A DNA stretch of 13,253 bases, taken from positions 1 through 13,253 of the forward strand of contig JACQAF010000296.1 of NCBI GenBank assembly GCA_016195145.1, in the 5' to 3' direction. Under the pieces are notes generated by a model that was given only the letters and a program-made list of their open reading frames with translations, was not told the DNA's origin and ran no database searches. The stretch comes from Rhodospirillales bacterium. Its GTDB lineage: Bacteria > Pseudomonadota > Alphaproteobacteria > CACIAM-22H2. Position numbers and translations under genes: made by a program. Shown piece by piece: positions 6,792 through 13,253 of this stretch; position 1 is the stretch's first letter, and every line of letters begins with the position of its first letter.

Positions 6792-7928
6792 ATGGATTTC
6801 AGCCTGTCGGAAGAACGCCGCATCCTGCGCGACACCGCCGCCCGGTTTATTCGCGACTCCTATCCGATCCGGCTCCGTCACGCCTCGACCGCGTCGGAGC
6901 CGGGCTTCAGTCGCGCGATGTGGTCGCAATTCGCCGAGCTGGGCCTGATCGGCGCGCTGCTGCCCGCCAGTGTCGGTGGTTATGGCGGCGCGGGCGAGGA
7001 TCTGACGGTCGTGATGGAGGAGATCGGCCGCGGCCTGGTGGTCGAGCCGTTTCTCGCCACCGCCGTCTTGGGCGCCGGATTGATCGCCGAGGCCGGCTCG
7101 GACGCTCAGAAAACGATGCTTGCCGAAGTCATCGCCGGCACGCAACTGCTGACCTTCGCGCATGGCGAGCCGGAGGGGCGCTATTCCCTCGCTGAAATCT
7201 GCACCGCCGCCGTCCGCTCCGGCAAGGGATGGACGCTGACCGGGCGCAAAGCGGTCGTCGCGAATGGCGATAGCGCCGACATGCTGATCGTCTCGGCGCG
7301 CGTTTCCGGCGCGCCGACCGACGAAAACGGCCTCGCCCTGTTCTTGCTTGACCCGTCTTTGCCGGGGATCGCGCGGCGCGGCTACGCGAGCGTCGATGGC
7401 GGACGCGCGGCCGAGATCGAACTTGATGGCGTGACAGTCGGCGACGCCGCGCTGATCGGCCCGCCGGGCGGCGCCTGTCCGGTTATCGAACGCACGATCG
7501 GGCGCGGCGTCCTCGCCCTGTGCGCCGAAGCGCTCGGCGCAATGGAGACCTGCCGCGACATGACCATCGACTATCTGCGGACGCGGACCCAGTTCGGCGC
7601 GCCGCTCGGCACGTTCCAGGCGCTGCAACACCGGATGGTCGATCTGTGCCTCGAAATCGAACAGGCGCGTTCCATCGTCATTCTCGCCGCCGGCAAGCTG
7701 GAAGCGCCGCGCGCCGAACGCGAGCGTACGCTATCGGCGGCCAAGAACCTCGTCGGCCGCGTCGGCCGCCTCGTCGCCGAGGAAACGATCCAGCTCCACG
7801 GCGGCATCGCGATGACCTGGGAATATGCCCTGCCCCACTACGCCAAGCGCCTGACGATGATCGACCATCAACTCGGCGACGCCGACCATCACCTGGAGCG
7901 CTTCATCGCCTTTTCCAGCACGGCATAA
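6792..7928 (+). CDS. Acyl-CoA dehydrogenase, small subunit (PimD-like)
   Basis: This second acyl-CoA dehydrogenase-fold protein, 378 residues, is most likely the partner subunit of the preceding gene product in an alpha2-beta2 enzyme. The N-terminus MDFSLSEERRILRDTAARFI and the C-domain elements YLRTRTQFGAPLGTFQALQH (261-280) and QLHGGIAMTWEYALPHYAKR (334-353, Glu344) are typical of the small-subunit branch. The beta-domain SEPGAGSD-type flavin/substrate loop is degenerate: the equivalent stretch reads FAHGEPEGRYSLAE (122-135). This fits a subunit that supports its partner rather than an independent enzyme. The PimC/PimD pair of Rhodopseudomonas degrades pimeloyl-CoA, but related pairs act on other acyl groups, so the substrate is left open. 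The start lies 12 bases after the previous stop, behind GGGGGCG. Confidence 0.91.
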   Translation: MDFSLSEERRILRDTAARFIRDSYPIRLRHASTASEPGFSRAMWSQFAELGLIGALLPASVGGYGGAGEDLTVVMEEIGRGLVVEPFLATAVLGAGLIAEAGSDAQKTMLAEVIAGTQLLTFAHGEPEGRYSLAEICTAAVRSGKGWTLTGRKAVVANGDSADMLIVSARVSGAPTDENGLALFLLDPSLPGIARRGYASVDGGRAAEIELDGVTVGDAALIGPPGGACPVIERTIGRGVLALCAEALGAMETCRDMTIDYLRTRTQFGAPLGTFQALQHRMVDLCLEIEQARSIVILAAGKLEAPRAERERTLSAAKNLVGRVGRLVAEETIQLHGGIAMTWEYALPHYAKRLTMIDHQLGDADHHLERFIAFSSTA

Positions 7929-7956
7929 CCTTGCGGCCGTGGCGTCAGCAGATCCG

Positions 7957-7974
7957 GCGGTCGCAAACGGCCGC
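7957..7974 (+). terminator. Hairpin after the dehydrogenase operon, weak terminator candidate
   Basis: GCGGTCG and CGGCCGC pair (seven pairs, one of them U-G) around the tetraloop CAAA, 29 bases beyond the small-subunit stop. No T-run follows directly, so factor-independent termination would be poor. The 130 bases up to the tRNA also contain a second stem, CGCTAT/ATAGCG, at 7993-8009, likewise without a T-run. One or both may mark the operon end or protect the message from decay. Confidence 0.35.
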
Positions 7975-8058
7975 TCCGCGCTTTCACGTTGCCGCTATGT
8001 GCGATAGCGAGCGCTTGTAAAACGACAAACGAGGAATCTGGCCAAATTCTTCGGAAAA

Positions 8059-8134
<76 letters not shown>

Positions 8135-8154
8135 GCCGCCGTCGGCGAGCAGGC

Positions 8155-8183
8155 GATATAGCAAAGCACGTCCGCTTTGTCGA
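8155..8183 (-). promoter_or_regulatory. Promoter of the tRNA-Lys gene
   Basis: TCGACA (8178-8183, five of six matches to TTGACA) is separated by exactly 17 bases from TATATC (8155-8160, four of six matches to TATAAT). The mature tRNA begins 20 bases after the -10, implying a short leader of about a dozen bases. The bases just after the -10 are GC-rich, as in growth-rate-controlled stable RNA promoters. The promoter match is seen directly. Stringent control is inference. Confidence 0.55.
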
Positions 8184-8199
8184 TAGGCGCAAATCCCTT

Positions 8200-8220
8200 G
8201 CCCCGGCCCGAGACCGGGGC
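8200..8220 (-). terminator. GC-rich hairpin downstream of rodA
   Basis: GCCCCGG and CCGGGGC form a perfect 7-base stem with a 7-base loop. CTT/AAG flanks can extend it past a 2-base bulge. It lies 70 bases beyond the rodA stop and just upstream of the tRNA promoter, so it may bound the mre-mrd operon. On the - strand it is followed by AAGGGATTTG, not a T-run, so a Rho-dependent end or a processing role is as likely. Stems of this CCCCGG type are common in alphaproteobacterial intergenic DNA. Confidence 0.35.
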
Positions 8221-8290
8221 GCAAGCGCCCGCCCAAGGAAAACAGCGGTTCGCCGCCGTCCGACAGCGATCGGCCGCATGCCTTACTGTT

Positions 8291-9448
8291 TTATCCGTCC
8301 TCGCCGGCGCCGCTGCGGCCGATATGCACGTCGCGATGGATATAGACATTGATAAGCAGGCCGAAGCCCATGAGCAGCGTCATCATCGCCGTGCCGCCGT
8401 AGGAGACGAGCGGCAACGGCACGCCGACCACGGGCAGAAGGCCCATGACCATCGCCATGTTGACGAAGGCATAGACGAAAAATCCGCCGAGTATGCCGAC
8501 CGCCACCAGCCGGCCGAACTGGCTGCGCGAACGCACGGCGATACCGACGCCATAGAGCAGGATCAGCGAATAAATGCCGATCAACGCCAGTCCGCCGACG
8601 AACCCCAACTCCTCCGACAGCATGGTGAAGATAAAATCGGTCTGTTTTTCGGGCAGGAACTGGAGATGGCTCTGCGTACCCTGAAGAAACCCCTTGCCCC
8701 AGATCCCACCCGAACCGAGGGCGATCTTGGACTGGATGATGTGATAGCCGGAGCCGAGCGGGTCGTTTTCCGGGTTGAGGAAGGTCAGCACGCGGTTTTT
8801 CTGGTACTCGCGCAGGAACCCCCAGGCGATTGGAACCACCGCTGCCCCCCCTGCCCCAACAACGATGAACTTCCACAGCCGTACCCCGGCGAGGAAGAAA
8901 ATGATCGCCCCGGTCAGCCCAATGATGATCGCCGAGCCGAGATCGGGCTGTTTGACCACCAGCGCTGCCGGCACGAGAACGAGAAAGATCGGCCAGATCA
9001 GCTTGACCGGATTGCCGACATCCTCGGGCCCAAGGCGGTGAAAATAGCGGGCGAGGACCAGAACCACCGACAGCTTCATCAGCTCCGACGGCTGAATCTG
9101 GATCACGCCGAGATCGAGCCAGCGCTGGGCACCCATGCCGATCGCGCCGGCGACGTCGACCGCCGTCAGCAAGACCAGCGCTACGAAATAAAACGGATAG
9201 GCGATACGGAAGAAAAACCGCAGATCGACGACCGCAACCCCCAGCATCAGCCCGAGGCCGACGAAAAACCGGATCATCTGGCGCGACGCCCACGGATCGA
9301 AGCTGCCGCCGGCGGCCGAATAGAGCATGGCGAAGCCGACCGATGAGACGAGCGTCACCAGCGCCACAAGCCCCCACGTCGTCTGACGCAGCTTGTCGAA
9401 AATCGACATGCCGCGACGGGGCGCGCTGAGCGAGGAGTGGAGGGCCAT
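8291..9448 (-). CDS. rodA: RodA, SEDS peptidoglycan glycosyltransferase
   Basis: RodA polymerises lipid II into glycan strands during lateral wall growth and works as a pair with PBP2. The protein has 385 residues and about ten membrane helices, close to the family's usual length. Signatures seen are GAQRWLDLGVIQIQPSELMK (106-125), KQPDLGSA (166-173), and the periplasmic loop QGTQSHLQFLPEKQTDFIF (256-274). The presumed catalytic Asp is 271, matching Asp262 of E. coli RodA by eye. GLLPVVGVPLPLVSYGG follows at 336-352. I chose the ATG at 9446-9448, which has GGGGAG upstream and lies 14 bases after the mrdA stop. The open frame runs upstream to 10084, but that part is a shadow of mrdA. MSIFDK at 9409 lacks a ribosome site. 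It is the last gene of the elongation operon. Confidence 0.96.
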   Translation of the reverse strand: MALHSSLSAPRRGMSIFDKLRQTTWGLVALVTLVSSVGFAMLYSAAGGSFDPWASRQMIRFFVGLGLMLGVAVVDLRFFFRIAYPFYFVALVLLTAVDVAGAIGMGAQRWLDLGVIQIQPSELMKLSVVLVLARYFHRLGPEDVGNPVKLIWPIFLVLVPAALVVKQPDLGSAIIIGLTGAIIFFLAGVRLWKFIVVGAGGAAVVPIAWGFLREYQKNRVLTFLNPENDPLGSGYHIIQSKIALGSGGIWGKGFLQGTQSHLQFLPEKQTDFIFTMLSEELGFVGGLALIGIYSLILLYGVGIAVRSRSQFGRLVAVGILGGFFVYAFVNMAMVMGLLPVVGVPLPLVSYGGTAMMTLLMGFGLLINVYIHRDVHIGRSGAGEDG

Positions 9449-9462
9449 GAGCCGCCGCTCCC

Positions 9463-11394
9463 CTAGCTCCGCCGGTCCGGCGGTTGCTCGGCCACGCGCA
9501 GCAGCGGCTCGGGCCGTTCGCGTTCGCGCAGCTGCGCGGCGCGCAGAATGTCGCGCGCAACCGGCGCCGCCACCGCCGATCCGCCGCCGCCATGTTCGAC
9601 GACGACGGCTACCGCGTAACGGGGATTGTCGACCGGGGCATAGCCGACGAACAGCGCATGGTCGCGCTCTTTCCATGGCACCTGCGAAGGTTTGCGCAGG
9701 CCGACGCGCCGTTCCTCGGCCGTGATCCGACGAACCTGGGAGGTGCCGGTTTTGCCGGCCATCGCCATGGTTGCATCGACGATCCGCGCGCCATAGGCCG
9801 TGCCGCGCGGGTCGTTGACCACGCCGCGCATGCCACGGGCGGCGATAGCGAGCGCCTGCTGCGAGACCCCGACCGGCGGAAACGACACCGCCGGACGCGC
9901 CGCCAGCCTTCGGCCGGCGATCAGGTCGCGGGTGAGATGCGGGGTTACCGCGAAGCCGCCATTGGCGATGCGCGCCGTCATCACGGCAAGCTGCAACGGG
10001 GTGGCGAGGACATAACCCTGACCGATGCCAGCGACCAGCGATTCGCCCTGCTGCCAGGTAACGCCGGTGGTGGCGAGCTTCCACTCGCGGGTTGGCATCA
10101 GGCCGGCCCGTTCGCCCGGCAGATCGAGCCCCAGCGTGTGGCCGAGGCCGAAGCGCCGGGACATCTGGGTGATCCGGTCGATGCCGATCCGGCGAGCGAC
10201 CTCATAAAAATATACGTCGCAGGACTGTTTGATCGCCTCGACCATGTCGAGGGCGCCGTGCCCGCCTTTTTTCCAGCAGTGAAACTTGTTGTCGCCGAAT
10301 TCGAGGAAGCCGGGGCAGCTAACGCGCAGCTCCGGCGTCGCCAGACCGGCTTCCAGCGCCGCCATGGCGACCATCATCTTGAAGGTCGAGCCAGGCGGAT
10401 ACTGGCCGGAGATCGCCTTGTTGGTCAGCGGCGTGCGGCTGTTCGACAGAAGCGAGCGCCACAACGGCCCGCTGATTCCCTTGTTAAACTCGTTGGGGTC
10501 GTAGCCCGGCACCGAAACCAACGCCAGGATGTCGCCATTGGCGACATCGATCAGCACCGCCGCGCCGCTCCGCTCCTCGGGCGGTAAGCCGGGCACGACG
10601 CTCTTTTCCTCCCGCGCCAACCGCTCGGCAGCGAAGCGCTGCAGATTAAGATCGAGCGTCAGCACCAGATCATGGCCCGGCTCGCCCTCGTTGCGGGCCA
10701 GTTCGCGGATCGGCCGGCCGAGGGCGTTAACCTCAATCTGGCTCGTCCCCGCCCGGCCGCGCAGGGCGAGATCGTAGATCCGTTCGACGCCGTTGCGCCC
10801 GACCCGGAAATCGGGCAATTCGAGCAGCGGGTCGCCGGTCAGATCGGCTTCCGACGGCGGGGCGACATAGCCGAGGATATGAGAAAGTTCGGCAGCGTAG
10901 GGATAAGCTCGGGTCGAGCCGACGTCGATCATCACCCCCGGCAGGTCCGGCGTGTTGACCGCGACCCGCGACACCTCGTCCCACGACAGGTTGTCGCGCA
11001 CCGTGACCGGCAGAAAGCGCCGCTTGCGCGCGACTTCGCGCAGGATGCGGCGGCGGTCGTTGTCGCCGATCGGGACAATCTCCGACAGCACGTCGAGCGT
11101 CATCGGGACGCTGCCGGTCTGTTCGGGAATGACGACGATGCGGTAGTTGAGGCGGTTGATCGCCAGCGGCTCGCCGTAACGGTCGATAATGCGGCCGCGC
11201 GGCGGCGGCAGCAGTCGCAGATTGATCCGGTTCTCGTCGGCCAGCACCTTGTAGCGCTCGCTCTCGATCACCTGCAGGTAATACATGCGGCCGATCAGAA
11301 GGCCGAACAGCGTAAGCTGGCCACCGGCGAGGATCGCCAACCGCCGGGTGAACAGCTTGCTGCGGGCGTTGTCGCGATGCAGCAGGGACGGCAT
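9463..11394 (-). CDS. mrdA: Penicillin-binding protein 2 (elongation transpeptidase)
   Basis: This monofunctional class B penicillin-binding protein cross-links peptidoglycan for rod elongation, anchored in the inner membrane with its catalytic domain in the periplasm. With the ATG at 11392-11394 it has 643 residues. A basic N-terminus precedes one membrane helix (about 18-38). A dimerisation/pedestal region includes PPPRGRIIDRYGEPLAINR (63-81) and NGVERIYDLALRGR (201-214). The transpeptidase domain has all three active-site motifs: S336-T-F-K in PPGSTFKM, S391-C-D, and K548-T-G in AGKTGTSQ. This start is favoured by AAGGGG overlapping the mreD stop. The frame stays open upstream to 11454, but that extension lies inside mreD. 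It is followed directly by rodA, its enzymatic partner. Confidence 0.97.
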   Translation of the reverse strand: MPSLLHRDNARSKLFTRRLAILAGGQLTLFGLLIGRMYYLQVIESERYKVLADENRINLRLLPPPRGRIIDRYGEPLAINRLNYRIVVIPEQTGSVPMTLDVLSEIVPIGDNDRRRILREVARKRRFLPVTVRDNLSWDEVSRVAVNTPDLPGVMIDVGSTRAYPYAAELSHILGYVAPPSEADLTGDPLLELPDFRVGRNGVERIYDLALRGRAGTSQIEVNALGRPIRELARNEGEPGHDLVLTLDLNLQRFAAERLAREEKSVVPGLPPEERSGAAVLIDVANGDILALVSVPGYDPNEFNKGISGPLWRSLLSNSRTPLTNKAISGQYPPGSTFKMMVAMAALEAGLATPELRVSCPGFLEFGDNKFHCWKKGGHGALDMVEAIKQSCDVYFYEVARRIGIDRITQMSRRFGLGHTLGLDLPGERAGLMPTREWKLATTGVTWQQGESLVAGIGQGYVLATPLQLAVMTARIANGGFAVTPHLTRDLIAGRRLAARPAVSFPPVGVSQQALAIAARGMRGVVNDPRGTAYGARIVDATMAMAGKTGTSQVRRITAEERRVGLRKPSQVPWKERDHALFVGYAPVDNPRYAVAVVVEHGGGGSAVAAPVARDILRAAQLRERERPEPLLRVAEQPPDRRS

Positions 11395-11404
11395 GGCGAT
11401 CCCC

Positions 11405-11920
11405 TTACGGCACCGGCAGGAAGGCGCGCTGGGCGCGCCCCAGGAGCCAGGCAAGCACCGGGTAAAGCGCCACGGTCAGCGCGTATTGCACGCCGAGCGC
11501 GCCCATGTCCACCGGCGCGCGGGCCAGCGCATAGGCGAGGATCGCGACGAACAGGTTGGTCGCGGTCGCGACGACGGCGAACGCCGCCCAGACCGGCCCG
11601 AACGGCTTGCCGCGGAACACCTTGTGCTGGGTGACGATCGCCCAATGCACCAGGAGAAGGGTCAGGGCATTGAGGCCGAGCAGGCCGCCCGACAGAAGAT
11701 CGTCGAACAGGCCGACAACAAATACCGACCACGAGCGCATCAGGTCCGACCGATGAACGGTCCAGTAAAACACCGCCATCAGCACGAAATCCGGCGCCAC
11801 CGAAAAATAGGCCGGCAGGCGCAAGGGAACGAAACTGAGAACGACGACGAACAGCGTGATCGCGAAGGGCGCTGTCCGCCGGGCCCACAGGTCAAGCTGT
11901 TGGAACGGCGACGATTTCAT
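11405..11920 (-). CDS. mreD: Rod shape-determining protein MreD
   Basis: MreD is a small inner-membrane protein that helps hold MreC, PBP2 and RodA together in the elongation complex. Its 171 residues form about five or six membrane segments (near 17-34, 41-54, 63-80, 82-96, 110-133 and 143-160). The family-typical core VAPDFVLMAVFYWTVHRSD (41-59) leads into GLFDDLLSGGLLGLNAL (70-86). Its ATG overlaps the mreC stop as ATGA (11917-11920), which indicates translational coupling. Its stop is 10 bases before mrdA and carries part of that gene's ribosome site. MreD sequences diverge widely, so the call rests as much on position as on motifs. Confidence 0.93.
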   Translation of the reverse strand: MKSSPFQQLDLWARRTAPFAITLFVVVLSFVPLRLPAYFSVAPDFVLMAVFYWTVHRSDLMRSWSVFVVGLFDDLLSGGLLGLNALTLLLVHWAIVTQHKVFRGKPFGPVWAAFAVVATATNLFVAILAYALARAPVDMGALGVQYALTVALYPVLAWLLGRAQRAFLPVP

Positions 11921-12798
11921 CGCCCTGGTCGCCGCGGCGTCGGCGGCGGCGCCGATACCGGCAACGTGCCGTCGAGCCCGTAATCGACGATACGGACATG
12001 CTCAAGCCGGTGGAACTCAACGAACGGCTTGATGCGGATGCCGCCCTCGCCGGCAGAGGCGACAATGCCAACCGGAATGCCCGGCGGAAAGACGCCGCCA
12101 TGGCCCGAGGTGACGACACGTTCGCCGACCTGCGGCCGGGCATTGGCCGGAAGGAAGACAAGCTTCGGGCGGTCCGAGTTGTCGCCGGCGAGAATTGCCG
12201 GTTCGCGCGTGGTTTCGAGAAAGACGGGAACCTGGCTGTTCAGGTCGGTCAGCAACAGGATGCGCGCCGAACGGGCGCCCGTTTCACCGACCCGGCCGAC
12301 CAGCCCCTCGCCGGTCACGGCCGTCTGGCCCTTGGCTACGCCATCGGCCGTGCCGGCGACGACCAGCACCGAGCGCACGAACGAACCGCCAGCGTCGGCG
12401 ACGACCCGCGCCGAAACATAGGCCCGCTGCGGCTCGACGGCGAAGCGCGTCACGTCGCGCAGCGACCGGTTTTCCGCCTCCAGCTTGCGCGCCACCGCCT
12501 GCCATTGCAGGAGCCGCTCGTTTTCCTCGCGCAGCCGCGCGTTCTCGGCATAGACGTCGGTGAATTCCGTCACTTTCTGGCCGATCTCGGCCACCGTCGC
12601 CACCGGGCGCGACAGCGCATCGAGCACCGGCACCACGGCATCGACCACTGTCACGCGCACGCGCTCGACCAGCGGCGCCTCGGCCTTGCCAAGCACCATC
12701 ATGCCCAGCGACACCGCGATCAGGGCAAGAAACGTAAAGCGATGGACGAGCACCTTGAGCGGCGCGGCCAATCGCAGCATCGGCCCCGGACGTTTCAT
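11917..12798 (-). CDS. mreC: Rod shape-determining protein MreC
   Basis: MreC is a bitopic protein that links the cytoplasmic MreB filaments and MreD to periplasmic PBP2. The 293 residues show a basic N-terminus (MKRPGPMLRL) and one membrane helix at about 20-37. A coiled coil follows at roughly 78-114 (ENARLREENERLLQWQ, then KLEAENRSLRD), and then a beta-rich domain from about 122. That domain includes VLVVAGTADGVAKGQTAV (144-161) and LVGRVGETGARSARILLLTD (166-185). SGHGGVFPPGIPVGIV (231-246) is typical of the family. A short proline-rich tail (284-293) ends the protein. GAGGAG lies upstream of the ATG at 12796-12798. A possible short leader ORF ends by overlapping this start. Confidence 0.95.
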   Translation of the reverse strand: MKRPGPMLRLAAPLKVLVHRFTFLALIAVSLGMMVLGKAEAPLVERVRVTVVDAVVPVLDALSRPVATVAEIGQKVTEFTDVYAENARLREENERLLQWQAVARKLEAENRSLRDVTRFAVEPQRAYVSARVVADAGGSFVRSVLVVAGTADGVAKGQTAVTGEGLVGRVGETGARSARILLLTDLNSQVPVFLETTREPAILAGDNSDRPKLVFLPANARPQVGERVVTSGHGGVFPPGIPVGIVASAGEGGIRIKPFVEFHRLEHVRIVDYGLDGTLPVSAPPPTPRRPGR

Positions 12799-12848
12799 CG
12801 TCCGTTTCTCCTCATCCTCGGCTCTTCATCCGGCCAGCAGTCCCGCAT
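12795..12848 (-). CDS. Possible 17-codon leader ORF ahead of mreC
   Basis: A short frame begins at ATG 12846-12848 and encodes MRDCWPDEEPRMRRNGR. Its TGA stop overlaps the mreC start codon as ATGA, the same arrangement seen between mreC and mreD. AGGA lies eight bases before its ATG. The frame spans the mreC ribosome site and about half of the unusually long 95-base gap after mreB. It may couple translation of mreB-region ribosomes to mreC, or it may be chance. No known peptide is recognised. Confidence 0.2.
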   Translation of the reverse strand: MRDCWPDEEPRMRRNGR

Positions 12849-12893
12849 CGTTGCGATCCTGTCTCGGTTCGACGGTCAATCCGCCCCCGGCCA

Positions 12894-13253
12894 TTACCAC
12901 ATGCTGATCAGAACGTTGCGCATCGTCCGCATTTCCTCGAGGCAGCGGCCGGTGCCGAGCGCCACGCAGCTCAGCGGGTCGTCGGCGACCGAAACCGGCA
13001 GGCCGGTCGCGTGGCGCAAGACGTAGTCGAGATTGCCAAGCAGCGCCCCGCCGCCGGTCAGCACAATGCCCTTGTCGACGATATCCGCCGCCAGTTCCGG
13101 GGCCGTATGTTCGAGCGCGACCTTGACCGCCTCGACAATAGCGCTCACCGGTTCGGCGAGGCTCTCGGCGATCTGCCGCTCGCTGATCACCAGCTCCTTG
13201 GGCACGCCGTTCATCAGGTCGCGGCCCTTGATCTCCATGGTGCGGCCCTCGCC
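12894..13253 (-). CDS. mreB: Rod shape-determining protein MreB, C-terminal part
   Basis: MreB is the actin-like cytoskeletal ATPase that orients the elongation machinery under the inner membrane. Only the last 119 residues are present. The frame is open to the right edge (GEGRT before MEIKGRDL), so roughly 225 N-terminal residues lie outside. Recognisable elements are MEIKGRDLMNGVPKELVISE (residues 6-25 of the fragment) and SLAEPVSAIVEAVK. The adenosine-binding loop VLTGGGALLGNLD follows, then the C-terminal SCVALGTGRCLEEM. The internal ATG at 13236-13238 should not be taken as a start, because the residues before it continue the conserved protein. It is the first gene of the operon in this window; its promoter is off the edge. 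Confidence 0.96.
   Translation of the reverse strand, partial: GEGRTMEIKGRDLMNGVPKELVISERQIAESLAEPVSAIVEAVKVALEHTAPELAADIVDKGIVLTGGGALLGNLDYVLRHATGLPVSVADDPLSCVALGTGRCLEEMRTMRNVLISMW

Noticed and set aside
4683..7631. A 982-codon open frame on the - strand opposite the SDR and dehydrogenase genes
   Set aside because: It spans three well-supported genes, has no recognisable domain, and its Arg/His/Asp/Gly-rich make-up is what the complement of GC-rich codons produces. It is a shadow frame.
8177..9346. A 389-codon + strand open frame opposite rodA
   Set aside because: Its translation is rich in His, Asp, Arg and Gln with no domain and no ribosome site, and rodA motifs are clear on the other strand.
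9449..10084. Upstream extension of the rodA frame by 212 codons
   Set aside because: It lies within mrdA, and no RodA family member has such an N-terminus. The start at 9448 is well placed after the mrdA stop.
10672..13026. Long + strand open frames opposite mrdA, mreD and mreC (for example 10672-11634 and 11998-13026)
   Set aside because: They lie entirely opposite genes with intact active-site or family motifs and show low-complexity translations.

Overview
The window looks like chromosomal DNA from a high-GC alphaproteobacterium, possibly Rhodospirillales-like. The lineage call rests on the mreB-mreC-mreD-mrdA-rodA order, a PimC/PimD-type acyl-CoA dehydrogenase pair, a TAXI-type TRAP transporter with a fused permease, and strong G/C preference at third codon positions. 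I ran no database search. No phage genes, insertion sequences or CRISPR arrays are visible.

Left part (1-7928), fatty or organic acid handling. The 3' part of an acyl-CoA synthetase gene enters from the left edge on the + strand and overlaps the stop of a convergent TRAP permease gene by 17 bases. The permease (-) lies downstream of its periplasmic TAXI receptor (-), with a GC-rich stem-loop between them. A 286-base divergent intergenic region follows. It holds an operator-like palindrome over a candidate promoter and a small hairpin in the receptor leader. On the other side is a + strand operon: an SDR oxidoreductase, then a large and a small acyl-CoA dehydrogenase subunit. The parts suggest uptake of a carboxylate, CoA activation and beta-oxidation-type dehydrogenation. 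The substrate cannot be read from the sequence.

Middle (7929-8290). This stretch holds a tRNA-Lys(CUU) gene on the - strand with an encoded CCA end and a recognisable promoter. GC-rich hairpins lie on both sides.

Right part (8291-13253), the cell-elongation operon on the - strand. The transcription order is mreB (3' end only, cut by the right edge), mreC, mreD, mrdA (PBP2) and rodA. Spacing is 10-14 bases or an ATGA overlap, except for 95 bases between mreB and mreC, where a possible 17-codon leader ORF ends in an ATGA overlap with mreC. The products form the Rod complex: an actin-like scaffold, a periplasmic and membrane linker, a transpeptidase and a SEDS glycosyltransferase.

The most unusual observation is that the acyl-CoA synthetase looks like a mosaic. 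Its N-terminal part resembles fatty acyl-AMP ligases and its remainder is a canonical acyl-CoA synthetase, with a GC step near the join. I found no clear sign of an entirely new system.
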